A stretch of 64,000 bases of DNA. Origin: Nitratireductor indicus C115. GTDB lineage: Bacteria; Pseudomonadota; Alphaproteobacteria; Rhizobiales; Rhizobiaceae. Made by a program: the position numbers and the translations under genes. The DNA is taken from positions 124,001-188,000 of the forward strand of contig NZ_AMSI01000010.1 of assembly GCF_000300515.1 (NCBI RefSeq). Direction: 5' to 3'. The number at the start of each line of letters is the position of its first letter. Within the stretch, counting starts at the first letter, position 1. The notes beneath the pieces are model-generated. The model saw only the letters and a list, made by a program, of their open reading frames with translations, was not told where the DNA came from and made no database searches. Of this stretch, positions 24,965-33,389 are shown piece by piece.

Positions 24965-26476
24965 TCAGACGCCGGTCTGTTGCGCCTGTGCGAGCTTGCC
25001 CGCCGGTTTGATGAAGAAGATCGCCGCAGCCACCGACATCACCAGAAAACCGATGGCGATGGGGTGATGCAGAATCGCCTCCAGTCGATGATTGGTGACG
25101 ATGATCGATTGACGCAGCGACAGTTCGAACAGCGGCCCGATCACGAAGCCGATCAGGAACGTGACCACCGAATAGCCGTAGCGCTGCATGAAGTATCCGA
25201 CCACGCCGAGCACCACCATCGCATAGACCGAGAACATCGCATGATGTTCGAGGAAGGATCCGAGCGTGCAGAAGACGATCACCATCGGAATGATGATGAC
25301 AGCCGGAACGCTGCCGATCCGTGCGAAGAAGGTCAGCCCCACGCGGCCCACGATCAGCATGCAGAAGCTCGCCACGAGCATCGAGACATAGATGCCGTAC
25401 ATCAGGCGCGGATGCTGCTCGAAGACCAGCGGGCCCGGCACGACGCCATGCATCATGAACGCGGCAACAAGGATCGCCGCCGAAACACTGCCCGGCAGGC
25501 CGATGGCAAAGAGCGGGATGAAGCTTGCGGGCAGCACCGCATTGTCCGCAGCCTCCGTTGCGGCCACGCCCTTGATATCGCCTTCGCCATAGCGGTCGCC
25601 CGGCTTGGCGAATTTCTTGGCAACGACATAGGCCAGGAACGCGCCGATCGTGGGTCCCAGCCCCGGAATGATGCCCGCAGCGATCCCCACCAGCGTCGAG
25701 CGGACAGCCGTCGGGGCTACCTCGCGAACCTCTTCCAGAGAAACACCGTTATCGTCCGGCAGGAGCTCCATCTTCTGGATTTCCTCCCCGGTCTTGCGCG
25801 CCCGTATATAGGCTTCCGCCTGGACCAGCATTTCCGTGAAGGCCAGCATGCCGACGGTGGCAGACACCAGCGGTATGCCGTCGAAAAGCTCGATCATGCC
25901 GAAGGTCAGGCGCGGGGTGGCGCTTTCCGGGTCGAGCCCCACAGTCGCAAGCAGGATGCCGAAAATGCCCGACACCAGTCCTTTGGTAAGCGAGGTGCCG
26001 GAAAGAGCCGCGATGAAGGTGAGCGCAAAGATCATTACCGAAGTCATCTCCACCGGCCCCATCTTCAGGGCGAAGGAGGCAAGCGGCATGGCAAGCGCGA
26101 TAAGCACCAGCGTCGATACCATGTCGCCGAACACCGAAGAATAGAGCGCGATCTTGAGCGCCTTCGCGGCCTTGCCCGCCCGTGCCAGCGGATAGCCGTC
26201 ATAACAGGTGGCCGCCGAACTCGGCTCGCCCGGCGTGTTGAGCATGATGGCGCCGGTGGCGCCACCCGCCGCACTCGCCTTGGTCACGCCGACCAGAAAT
26301 GCGATAGCCGCGATGGGTGTCATGTAATAGGTCAGCGGAACCGCGACCGCGAGTGCCGCCGGCCGGCTGAGCCCCGGCACCACGCCGACGATATAGCCAA
26401 GCAGGATGCCGCCGAACACGGCGGCGATGGCCGTCAGAGAGAAGGCATCGCCCGCACCGAGAAGAATGTTTTCCAA
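24965..26476 (-). CDS. tctA: TTT transporter large permease, system 1
   Basis: A 503-residue TctA-family protein with about twelve membrane segments, the large subunit of a tripartite tricarboxylate transporter driven by an ion gradient. Signatures are GILLGYIVGVVPGLSR, GAIMLNTPGEPSSAATCYDG, VGIAAGIIPGLGPTIGAFLA and the repeated PxS/GLP loop FIPLFAIGLPGS. Gene order is tctC-tctB-tctA on the minus strand, and tctA starts two bases after tctB ends. It is clearly more distant from the TctA proteins of systems 2 and 3 than these are from each other. Confidence 0.92.
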   Translation of the reverse strand: MENILLGAGDAFSLTAIAAVFGGILLGYIVGVVPGLSRPAALAVAVPLTYYMTPIAAIAFLVGVTKASAAGGATGAIMLNTPGEPSSAATCYDGYPLARAGKAAKALKIALYSSVFGDMVSTLVLIALAMPLASFALKMGPVEMTSVMIFALTFIAALSGTSLTKGLVSGIFGILLATVGLDPESATPRLTFGMIELFDGIPLVSATVGMLAFTEMLVQAEAYIRARKTGEEIQKMELLPDDNGVSLEEVREVAPTAVRSTLVGIAAGIIPGLGPTIGAFLAYVVAKKFAKPGDRYGEGDIKGVAATEAADNAVLPASFIPLFAIGLPGSVSAAILVAAFMMHGVVPGPLVFEQHPRLMYGIYVSMLVASFCMLIVGRVGLTFFARIGSVPAVIIIPMVIVFCTLGSFLEHHAMFSVYAMVVLGVVGYFMQRYGYSVVTFLIGFVIGPLFELSLRQSIIVTNHRLEAILHHPIAIGFLVMSVAAAIFFIKPAGKLAQAQQTGV

Positions 26477-26477
26477 C

Positions 26478-26939
26478 CTAGATCCCCGTTTTCTGGATCA
26501 GGAACAAAAGCACCGCGACCAGAACCGGTAGCAGCGAAAGCATGAGCAACCGTCGCTCGCCGAGCACAAGAAGCACGAGCAGCGCAAGGATTGCCCCGCC
26601 GATAGCCCAGCCCAGATAGGCAATTGCCGCGATACCGGCCGCAGTCGCGGCGATCATGGTGAGTGCATAGTGGATCGGTGCATCGTCGCCGGGTTCCGGC
26701 GCCGGTGTCGAGATCAATGTCGAGATGAAGCGAAACAGGGTCAGAAGACCGATTGCCGCCGAACAGACCGTCGGCACCAGTTGCGGCGAAAGACCCAGTT
26801 CGCCGCCCGAACTCGTCTGGGCCGGGATGATCCAGAAGATCATGGCCAGACTGGCGCCTCCAACGACAATCAACTCGCCGAGGGCTTTCCTGAACTGGGG
26901 CAAGCGCGAAACGCGCCTGCCCTGAATGTCGCCGTTCAT
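26478..26939 (-). CDS. tctB: TTT transporter small permease, system 1
   Basis: A 153-residue TctB-family membrane protein with four hydrophobic segments (LIVVGGASLAMIFWIIP, AIGLLTLFRFIS, ALTMIAATAAGIAAIAYLGW, AILALLVLLVLGERRLL), the normal size and topology of the small TTT subunit. MNGDIQG at 26939 is preferred: it leaves a one-base spacer to the tctC stop and an ordinary N-terminus; the longer frame upstream overlaps tctC. Confidence 0.82.
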   Translation of the reverse strand: MNGDIQGRRVSRLPQFRKALGELIVVGGASLAMIFWIIPAQTSSGGELGLSPQLVPTVCSAAIGLLTLFRFISTLISTPAPEPGDDAPIHYALTMIAATAAGIAAIAYLGWAIGGAILALLVLLVLGERRLLMLSLLPVLVAVLLFLIQKTGI

Positions 26940-26940
26940 C

Positions 26941-27888
26941 TTACTTGCTTGCTTCGACAGCCGCTTTGAACTGGTCGCTCTGCTTGTGAATGAGCGTGGA
27001 AATCTCCTCACCCACCGGCACGAACGAACCCATGTTCCGCTTTTTCAGCGTTTCCAGCAACTGCGGGTCCTTGGCTGCCGCGCCGAAGGCTTCCGTCAGC
27101 TTGGCCTTGACCTCGTCCGGCGTGCCCTTGGGGATCAGGAAGAGCACCATGTTCATGCTGGAAATGTCGTAACCCAATTCCTGCAGGGTCGGCGTATCGG
27201 GAAAGCCCTCGATGCGCTCGTCGCCGAAGACCGCCAGAACCTGAAGATTGCCCGCTTCGGCCTGCGCGTAGTAGGTGCCGGAGCTATAGGCGAAGTCCAC
27301 ATGGCCACCCAGCGTCTGGGCCACCGCTTCCGCGCCGCCCTTGGTCGGCGTCGGATTGAGCGTGACACCTTCCTGCTTGGAGATCATTCCGACCACCACG
27401 CGGTCCACCGAAGTGGTGGAAGCATAGCTCATCGGCTCGCCCTTGGACTTGGCTTCGGCAACCGTGTCGGCGAAGGTCTTCCAGCCGCGGCTGGGCAGCG
27501 AGATCAGCGCTTCGGGAAACACGCCGAAAGCCGCGATATAATCGAAGTCGTCAACGTTGAAGGCGAGATCCTGCGTATGCGGATCGAAGGTCAGCGTCGT
27601 CGAGGTGGTCGCAACGATGTTGTAGCCATCGGCTGGCATCGCCTTGAGTGCGGTCGTTGCAAGACCTCCGCCGGCGCCCGGCTGGTTCTTGATCGCGACA
27701 GGCTGGCCAAGGCTTTCGCCAAGCGCGTTCGCTGCCGCGCGGCTAACCGTATCGACGCCGCCACCGGCGCCAAACCCGACGATGATCGTCACCGGCTTCT
27801 CCGGATACTCGGCCATGGCGGGCACAGCACCCGTGGCAACCAAGGTCAGCGCGCTGAGCCCCAACAGCATTTTGGGAAGTAAATTCAT
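26941..27888 (-). CDS. tctC: TTT transporter substrate-binding protein, system 1
   Basis: A 315-residue TctC/Bug-family periplasmic binding protein with signal peptide MNLLPKMLLGLSALTLVATG...AMA, then the family signature YPEKPVTIIVGFGAGGGVDTVSR and QPVAIKNQPGAGGG. It is the first gene of the tctCBA operon; ribosome binding site GGAG lies eight bases before ATG. The 485-bp region upstream holds motifs shared with the pxpA/LysR region. The ligand is likely a carboxylate, but Bug proteins vary widely. Confidence 0.92.
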   Translation of the reverse strand: MNLLPKMLLGLSALTLVATGAVPAMAEYPEKPVTIIVGFGAGGGVDTVSRAAANALGESLGQPVAIKNQPGAGGGLATTALKAMPADGYNIVATTSTTLTFDPHTQDLAFNVDDFDYIAAFGVFPEALISLPSRGWKTFADTVAEAKSKGEPMSYASTTSVDRVVVGMISKQEGVTLNPTPTKGGAEAVAQTLGGHVDFAYSSGTYYAQAEAGNLQVLAVFGDERIEGFPDTPTLQELGYDISSMNMVLFLIPKGTPDEVKAKLTEAFGAAAKDPQLLETLKKRNMGSFVPVGEEISTLIHKQSDQFKAAVEASK

Positions 27889-28208
27889 AACTTGTCTCCG
27901 GATTCTTCTGCTTGGATGATCGAATACGAAGAACTGGTCGCCGGGCCCCTAGTGTGCCCTGCCGCTTGGTGTATGCATGAGACGTCCACACCCTGCCCGA
28001 AGGCTGCGAGTGCACCCGTTTCTCCTGGAGATGCACTGGTTGTGTTTATTGTTGTTCCCCACCAAGGTTTCGCGTTTTCGATTGTCACTAAACGCACCAC
28101 CAGCTCCATGAAAGGGATGGCTTTCCGCCATTCCGCAATGGGCCAAAGCCCTGGAACGCAAGGGCTAATGCCTTGCATCTCCATTGTTGAACCACCCGGC
28201 GGCGCATC

Positions 28209-28223
28209 TGTCCAATGCATTTA
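28209..28223. promoter_or_regulatory. Second copy of the 15-bp AATGCAT motif
   Basis: TGTCCAATGCATTTA is identical to 23941-23955 in the pxpA/LysR region. It lies about 320 bp upstream of the tctC start. Confidence 0.5.
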
Positions 28224-28236
28224 TTCGGATATCTGT

Positions 28237-28251
28237 CATGCGTATGACGCA
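28237..28251. promoter_or_regulatory. Palindrome upstream of TTT system 1
   Basis: ATGCGT-ATG-ACGCAT is a perfect 6-bp inverted repeat 13 bp from the shared AATGCAT motif, consistent with a second binding site of the same or another regulator. Confidence 0.35.
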
Positions 28252-28272
28252 TAAGACAGATCAACGGAAAAA

Positions 28273-28304
28273 ACCGGCGCGCACCCTTCCGGGATGCGCG
28301 CCGG
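28273..28304 (-). terminator. Intrinsic terminator after TTT system 2
   Basis: On the minus strand GCCGGCGCGCA pairs with TGCGCGCCGGT across an 11-nt loop and is followed by TTTTTTCC. It lies 70 bp after the tctC stop of system 2. Confidence 0.85.
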
Positions 28305-28373
28305 CAAATCGTTGACTCACTTGGGTTTTGAAACGCTTCAGGGGTTTTGGTACGCTCCCGTGCGGCAGGTTTC

Positions 28374-29327
28374 TCAGTTCACCCCGGCTTCCTTGGCCAC
28401 CTTCGCCCACAGGTCGATTTCCATATTGACCTGTTCGCCAAGCTCCTCGGGCGTTGAGCCGATGACCTCGCCCTGTGCCTCGACGGTTTCGAGCACCTTC
28501 GGATTCTTCAGCGCCTCATGCAACGCGGTATTGAGTTTGGCGACGATTTCCTTCGGCGTTCCCTTTGGAGCGGCAAAGGCGAACCAGGCCGCGAGTTCAA
28601 TCCCTTGAACGCCCTGTTCCTCGAATGTTGGAATGTCCGGATTAAAAGCCTGCCGCTTGGCCGTGCCGACCGCCAGCGCCTTCACATCCTTGCCATCCAC
28701 TGCCCCCTTCAATCCAAGATAAGTGTCGACCATGAAGTCGATCTCGCCGGCCCTTGTCGCGGTCAGAACGGCAGAGCTGCCGCCATAGGGCACGTGCAGG
28801 AGATCAATGCCCACCTGCTGCTTGAAAAGCTCGGCAGCAAGCTGCGTCGAGGTGCCGGCACCCGGCGAGCCATGATTGAGCTCGCCGGGATGCTCCTTGG
28901 CGTAGTCGATGAAGCCCTCGAGATCGTCGACCGGCAGCTTGTTGCTGATTGCGATCACGTAGGGCGCCCGCGTGGCCAGCATGATCGGCTCGAAATCACG
29001 CGCATAATCGAAATCGAGATTGGGTTGAGTGGTCGGATAGACGGCAACTGTCGCGGTATGGAACAGCAGCGTATAGCCGTCCGGATCGGACCGAGCCACG
29101 AACTCCGCTCCAACGGCGCCCCCTGCCCCGGCACGATTTTCAATCACCACCGGCTGCCCCAGGGCCTCACCGAAAGGCGTCGCAATAACACGCGCGAGCG
29201 TATCGGTAGCCCCGCCTGCGGTGTAGGGCACCACAACCGTGACCGGTCGGACAGGATAGTCCTGCGCCATGACCGGGCCGGCAAAAAACGCCGCCGTGGC
29301 CAGCGCGATAAAACTTCTACGGATCAT
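28374..29327 (-). CDS. tctC: TTT transporter substrate-binding protein, system 2
   Basis: A 317-residue Bug-family binding protein with signal peptide MIRRSFIALATAAFFAGPVMA, then DYPVRPVTVVVPYTAGGATDTLARV and QPVVIENRAGAGGAVGAEF. GAGGAGGAGAGACA before ATG 29327 is a strong ribosome binding site, so the frame upstream is not used. It is the last gene of a tctB-tctA-tctC operon and is followed by a strong terminator. It is a relative of the system 3 TctC at 35963. Confidence 0.92.
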   Translation of the reverse strand: MIRRSFIALATAAFFAGPVMAQDYPVRPVTVVVPYTAGGATDTLARVIATPFGEALGQPVVIENRAGAGGAVGAEFVARSDPDGYTLLFHTATVAVYPTTQPNLDFDYARDFEPIMLATRAPYVIAISNKLPVDDLEGFIDYAKEHPGELNHGSPGAGTSTQLAAELFKQQVGIDLLHVPYGGSSAVLTATRAGEIDFMVDTYLGLKGAVDGKDVKALAVGTAKRQAFNPDIPTFEEQGVQGIELAAWFAFAAPKGTPKEIVAKLNTALHEALKNPKVLETVEAQGEVIGSTPEELGEQVNMEIDLWAKVAKEAGVN

Positions 29328-29361
29328 TGTCTCTCCTCCTCGTTGATATTTGGCTTGCGGA

Positions 29362-30900
29362 TCAATCGAACCCCGTCGATCCAAGCGAATTCGAACGGCG
29401 ATCCCTCGCGCGACCGATGAAGCCGGCGAGCGGCGACCAGAACGACCAGACCAGTGAAACGACAGAGAGCACGGCGCAGGTGGCTGTGATGGGGCTGTCC
29501 ACGAAAGTCAGCCAGTCTCCCCGCGACAGAAGCAGCGCCCGGCGCATGTTTTCCTCGATCATCGGTCCCAGGATGAAGCCGAGCAGAAGCGGTGCGGCCG
29601 GAAAGCGGGCGATCAGCATGAACGTTCCCACAAGGCCGAAGCCGAGCATCACAAAGATGTCGAAGACGTTGTTCCGGATGGTGAAGACGCCGATGCAGAT
29701 GAAAAACAGCATCGCGATGTAGAGCGCGTCGTAGGGAATGCGCAGGATTTGAACGAACAGGCCGATCAGCGGTAGGTTGAGCGCCAACAGGATGATGTTA
29801 CCGACCCAGAAGCTGGCCACCAGCCCCCAGAAGAGCTGGGGTTGTTCCAGAACCAGCGTGGGGCCCGGCACGATGCCGTGAATGATCAGCGCACCCAGAA
29901 GAACCGCCATCACGGAATCGCCCGGAATGCCGAGGCTGAGTGTGGGGATGAACGCCGACTGCACCGACGCATTGTTGGCCGCTTCGGGCGCAGCAATGCC
30001 CTGGACGACGCCGGTTCCAAACCGTTCGGGATGACGCGAGGCACGCTTCTCAGCCGCGTAGGCCATGAAGGAGGCGATGGTGGGTCCTGCCCCCGGCAAG
30101 ATGCCGCAAAGACATCCGATCAGCATTCCGCGCACCGTCGAGGGCGTGGAATCCCGGATATCCTGCCGTGTCGGCATCAGGCTCGCATAGGTGACCTTGT
30201 CGATCTTGTATGGCTCGCCCGAATAGCGCAGCAGATTGCTGAGGATTTCGGCCACCCCGAAGAGCCCCATCGCCAGCGCAACGATGCTGAGGCCATCCGA
30301 AAGTTCCAGAATTCCGAAATTGAAGCGCTGCACACCGGAATTCACATCCATCCCGACAATGCCCAGAAGGACACCCACCACCACCATGGCAAGCCCTTTC
30401 AGCGCAGAACCGCGCGAAAGCGTCGAAGCAGCGATCAGGCCGAAGACGGCGATGGAGAAATACTCCGCCGCCCCGAATTCGAGCGCGAAGCGCGCGATGT
30501 AAGGCGTCAGGAAGATCATCACCAGGATCGAGAAGGATCCGCCCACAAAAGAGGTGATTGTCGTAAGAGCAAGCGCCACGCCCGCCCTGCCGTTCTTGGC
30601 CATGGGATGACCGTCAAGGCAGGTCACCGCATTGGCTGAAGTGCCGGGAATATTGAGAAGGATGGAAGCCGTCGAGCCCCCGTATTGCGCGCCGTAGAAG
30701 ACGCCGGCCAGCATGATGATCGCAGTGGTCGGGTCCATGTAGAAGGTGATCGGCAGGAGCATCGAAATCGTCGACAGCGCCCCGATGCCCGGCAACAGGC
30801 CGATAATCGTTCCGAGCGTCACGCCGATAAAGCAGAACAGGATATTGTCCCATTGCAGCGCCACCGCGAATCCAGCTTCGAGATTCGTAAGGATTTCCAT
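29362..30900 (-). CDS. tctA: TTT transporter large permease, system 2
   Basis: A 512-residue TctA-family permease. Signatures are [40 protein letters not shown] and [13 protein letters not shown]. It is much closer to the system 3 TctA (40365) than to system 1; long identical blocks such as [20 protein letters not shown] and [20 protein letters not shown] are shared. The ATG at 30900 is preceded by AAGGAAAAGGG; a GTG at 30909 is possible. It lies between tctB and tctC of the same operon. Confidence 0.92.
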   Translation of the reverse strand: MEILTNLEAGFAVALQWDNILFCFIGVTLGTIIGLLPGIGALSTISMLLPITFYMDPTTAIIMLAGVFYGAQYGGSTASILLNIPGTSANAVTCLDGHPMAKNGRAGVALALTTITSFVGGSFSILVMIFLTPYIARFALEFGAAEYFSIAVFGLIAASTLSRGSALKGLAMVVVGVLLGIVGMDVNSGVQRFNFGILELSDGLSIVALAMGLFGVAEILSNLLRYSGEPYKIDKVTYASLMPTRQDIRDSTPSTVRGMLIGCLCGILPGAGPTIASFMAYAAEKRASRHPERFGTGVVQGIAAPEAANNASVQSAFIPTLSLGIPGDSVMAVLLGALIIHGIVPGPTLVLEQPQLFWGLVASFWVGNIILLALNLPLIGLFVQILRIPYDALYIAMLFFICIGVFTIRNNVFDIFVMLGFGLVGTFMLIARFPAAPLLLGFILGPMIEENMRRALLLSRGDWLTFVDSPITATCAVLSVVSLVWSFWSPLAGFIGRARDRRSNSLGSTGFD

Positions 30901-30918
30901 CGCTTGCACCCTTTTCCT

Positions 30919-31365
30919 TTACCAGGAGATGGCATCGACCGGCAGGCCGAGCCCCTTGATGAAAAGGCCCCACCCCATGAGCGGCAGGATGACCGCCGTA
31001 ATGACGACACGGCGCAGATGGGGTTGCGGATGTGCAAAGGCGGCGATCACCACAAGCGCCACCGTGGCCGGCACGAGACCGAAGGGTTCCAGCAGCACGC
31101 CCCACGCAAGAATGCTGCCGAAGACGGTTGCGAAGACACGCGGCTTCAGGGGCGTTTCTTCCTCCGGCTCCTCATTGGTGAACAGGAAGACAAGCCCTCC
31201 CAGAAGCACAAGCAGAAGCCCTGCAAGCAAGGGGAAGTAGCCCGGCCCCATCCGCGTGACCTGTCCGAGCGGATAGGAAAGAGATTGTAGGACAACGAAC
31301 ACGCCGAGCCCGGCGAGGATCGCCCCACCGGCAAGGTCATGCGGACACCGCGATCTGAAATTCAC
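30919..31365 (-). CDS. tctB: TTT transporter small permease, system 2
   Basis: A 148-residue TctB-family protein with four membrane segments, including LAGGAILAGLGVFVVLQSL and MGPGYFPLLAGLLLVLLGGL. The GTG at 31365 is chosen because GAGGAGGAAACAA sits right before it and it gives the usual TctB length; the open frame to 31509 lacks these features. It is the first gene of the system 2 operon and is divergent from a LysR gene. Confidence 0.85.
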   Translation of the reverse strand: MNFRSRCPHDLAGGAILAGLGVFVVLQSLSYPLGQVTRMGPGYFPLLAGLLLVLLGGLVFLFTNEEPEEETPLKPRVFATVFGSILAWGVLLEPFGLVPATVALVVIAAFAHPQPHLRRVVITAVILPLMGWGLFIKGLGLPVDAISW

Positions 31366-31512
31366 TTGTTTCCTCCTCGCCTGCGTCGCTGCCTTCTGAA
31401 CGGGCCGGGCATCTGTCGCCCTCGCGGCTCCCTTGAGGGTGCCTTCAGCGTCGCGTGCAGGGATTATTCGCAACAGGGTCGTCCGCAATAAACGGGCAAA
31501 ACCCGACAACTA

Positions 31513-31520
31513 TCTTTGCA
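31513..31520. promoter_or_regulatory. TGCAAAGA half-site between TTT system 2 and its LysR gene
   Basis: TCTTTGCA, the complement of TGCAAAGA, is the same half-site seen in the system 3 region at 39787-39794 and 38667-38674. It lies about 150 bp from the tctB start and 70 bp from the LysR start. It is short, so evidence is modest. Confidence 0.3.
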
Positions 31521-31588
31521 TTCCATGAAACGCCGCTTTCCCATTTCCTCCATTTTTCGCAGGTCCGACGATCTGCTAGATCAGCGGC

Positions 31589-32485
31589 ATGGACGAGTTC
31601 CGGTCGATGCAGGTTTTCGTTTCAGCCGTTCAGGAGGGCAGCTTCTCAGCAGCCGGCCGACGGCTCGGGCTGTCGCCCGCCTCCGTGTCCCGATTGATCG
31701 GCACGCTTGAGGATCGTCTCGATACGCGCCTTCTCAACCGGACGAGCCGGGCGCTCACCCTGACTGAAGCGGGCGAAAGCTATTTTGCCGAGGCGACCGG
31801 CATTCTCCAGCGCGTCGCCGCAGCCAACGAACGCGTCCGTTCCTTCGGCGGCCACCCCAAGGGCACTTTGCGCGTTCACTCCCGCATCTTCGTGGGGAAC
31901 CAGTTTCTCGTTCCTCTCATCCCTCGCTTTCTCGCGGAAAACCCGGATCTGACGGTCGAGCTGATGCTCTCTAACGAGGAATGCGATCTGGTGGACCAGA
32001 ATGTCGACGTGGACATACGCGTCGGCAAACTGCGCGACAGTTCCTATGTGGTCCGCAAGCTCAAAGAGAGCGAACGCGTCGTGGTGGCAAGCAATGCCTA
32101 TCTGGAAAACCACGGCGCGCCGCGAACCCCAGAAGACCTCGCCAATCACAATTGTCTCGCCTACCGGCTCAACCTCGGCCAGTCCGTCTGGGCCTTTCAG
32201 GACACTGCGGGAAATCGCACGGACGTAACGGTGAGAGGCAATTTTCGAACCGACTTCGGTCCGGCTCTGCGCGGGCTGGCGCTCGACGGCGTGGGACTGT
32301 GTCTGATGTATGAGTGGGCCGTGCGCGAGGATATCGAGCAGGGGCGGCTGAACAGGCTCTTTAGTGACTATCACGTCAGCCATGTCGGCTTCGACAACGG
32401 ATTATACGCGGTCTTTCAAAGAAGCCGCCACGACGCCCCCAAGACGAGACGCTTTGTCGACTTCATCGCCAACGCATTCCGTTGA
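31589..32485 (+). CDS. LysR-family regulator of TTT system 2
   Basis: A 298-residue LysR protein. The winged helix has VSAVQEGSFSAAGRRLGLSP and RLIGTLEDRLDTRLLNRTSR; the effector domain includes LRVHSRIFVGNQFLVPLI. It is a clear paralogue of the LysR at 41895 (shared GSFSAAGR, GLSPASVSR, LLNRTSR). It is divergent from tctBAC and its stop lies 26 bp before the CMD-like gene, so it may be cotranscribed with the downstream catabolic genes. Confidence 0.9.
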   Translation: MDEFRSMQVFVSAVQEGSFSAAGRRLGLSPASVSRLIGTLEDRLDTRLLNRTSRALTLTEAGESYFAEATGILQRVAAANERVRSFGGHPKGTLRVHSRIFVGNQFLVPLIPRFLAENPDLTVELMLSNEECDLVDQNVDVDIRVGKLRDSSYVVRKLKESERVVVASNAYLENHGAPRTPEDLANHNCLAYRLNLGQSVWAFQDTAGNRTDVTVRGNFRTDFGPALRGLALDGVGLCLMYEWAVREDIEQGRLNRLFSDYHVSHVGFDNGLYAVFQRSRHDAPKTRRFVDFIANAFR

Positions 32486-32511
32486 GTGCCCACCCGGGAG
32501 GAACAAACCAC

Positions 32512-33273
32512 ATGGCAGCAATGATCGATCGCGCCCGGCTGAAAACCGAAATCATGGAAGCCCGCGGCTACTGGCATCCCTTCCATGAGGGTCTTCTGGA
32601 GCTCGCCCCGGACTATCTGGAGGCCTATCTCGCCTTCCAGGATGCGCCGGCACGTTCAGGCAGGCTGGAACCCAAGGTGCGTGAATTCATCTACATCGCT
32701 GCCGATGGCGCCGTCAGCCACCTCTACACTTCAGGGCTTAAACGGCATATCGAGATGGCGCTGGACAAGGGAGCGACACCGCTCGAGGTTCTCGAGGTGA
32801 TCGAACTCACCATGTTCACGGCGCAGGCGCCCCACGAGATGGGGCTGCGCATTCTCGCGGAGGAAATGCAGCAGGCCGGTCTCCAGCAGGATACGATGGC
32901 CAGGCCTCTCACCCCTGACGAGGAACGGCGCAAAAGGGCCCATATCGAAGCGACGGGAAGCTGGCCCGCCTGCGGCGACACGCTGTTCCGCATTGCCCCC
33001 GATTTCGTCGACGCCTTTCTGGCCTATTCGGCCATTCCGCTCCGGTCCGGTCCGCTTCCCGCCAAGGTCAAGGATTTCATCCTGATCGCCGTCTGTGCCG
33101 CCCCTACCACGCTTGATGCCGAAGGAACCCGCCGGCATATTCGCTCTGCCCTGGGACACGGGGCAACGGCCGAGGAAATCGCTGAAGTCCTGCAATTGAC
33201 CAGCGCCATCTCGATCCACACCTGCACAGCCGCAATACCTGCACTGATGGAAGCAATCGAACAGGAGAGCTGA
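32512..33273 (+). CDS. Tandem carboxymuconolactone-decarboxylase-like protein
   Basis: A 253-residue protein made of two AhpD/CMD-type helical domains (about residues 20-115 and 140-245). Each has the expected core (VREFIYIAADGAVSHL... and VKDFILIAVCAAPTTL...), the GLKRHI/GTRRHI histidine, and the EVLEVIELT / EIAEVLQLTS helix. The CxxC pair of peroxidatic AhpD proteins is missing in both, so an alkylhydroperoxidase role is unlikely. The start at 32512 has ribosome binding site GGGAGGAAC. Context with a crotonase and GMC oxidoreductase suggests a catabolic role. Confidence 0.82.
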   Translation: MAAMIDRARLKTEIMEARGYWHPFHEGLLELAPDYLEAYLAFQDAPARSGRLEPKVREFIYIAADGAVSHLYTSGLKRHIEMALDKGATPLEVLEVIELTMFTAQAPHEMGLRILAEEMQQAGLQQDTMARPLTPDEERRKRAHIEATGSWPACGDTLFRIAPDFVDAFLAYSAIPLRSGPLPAKVKDFILIAVCAAPTTLDAEGTRRHIRSALGHGATAEEIAEVLQLTSAISIHTCTAAIPALMEAIEQES

Positions 33274-33389
33274 GCTTTGCGCCCGGTGAAAAGCTGCTTG
33301 TCATGACGGCTTCTCCCCCGCGCATCGGCGAAGCGCTACACCTCTGGTCCCAGCCGGCAAATGTGCGGAAAGTCCCGCGAGGAGGACAG

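Larger units (their letters stand above)
27889..28373. promoter_or_regulatory. 485-bp region upstream of TTT system 1
   Basis: No convincing gene is seen on either strand. The right end is the terminator of TTT system 2 (28273-28304). The stretch 28209-28251 holds two candidate regulator sites, given separately. The rest, about 27900-28200, shows no clear structure and is presumably the leader and promoter of tctC. Confidence 0.5.

Noticed and set aside
24980-26545. 521-codon plus-strand frame opposite tctA of system 1
   Set aside because: Arg/His/Asp-rich antisense shadow typical of GC-rich membrane protein genes.
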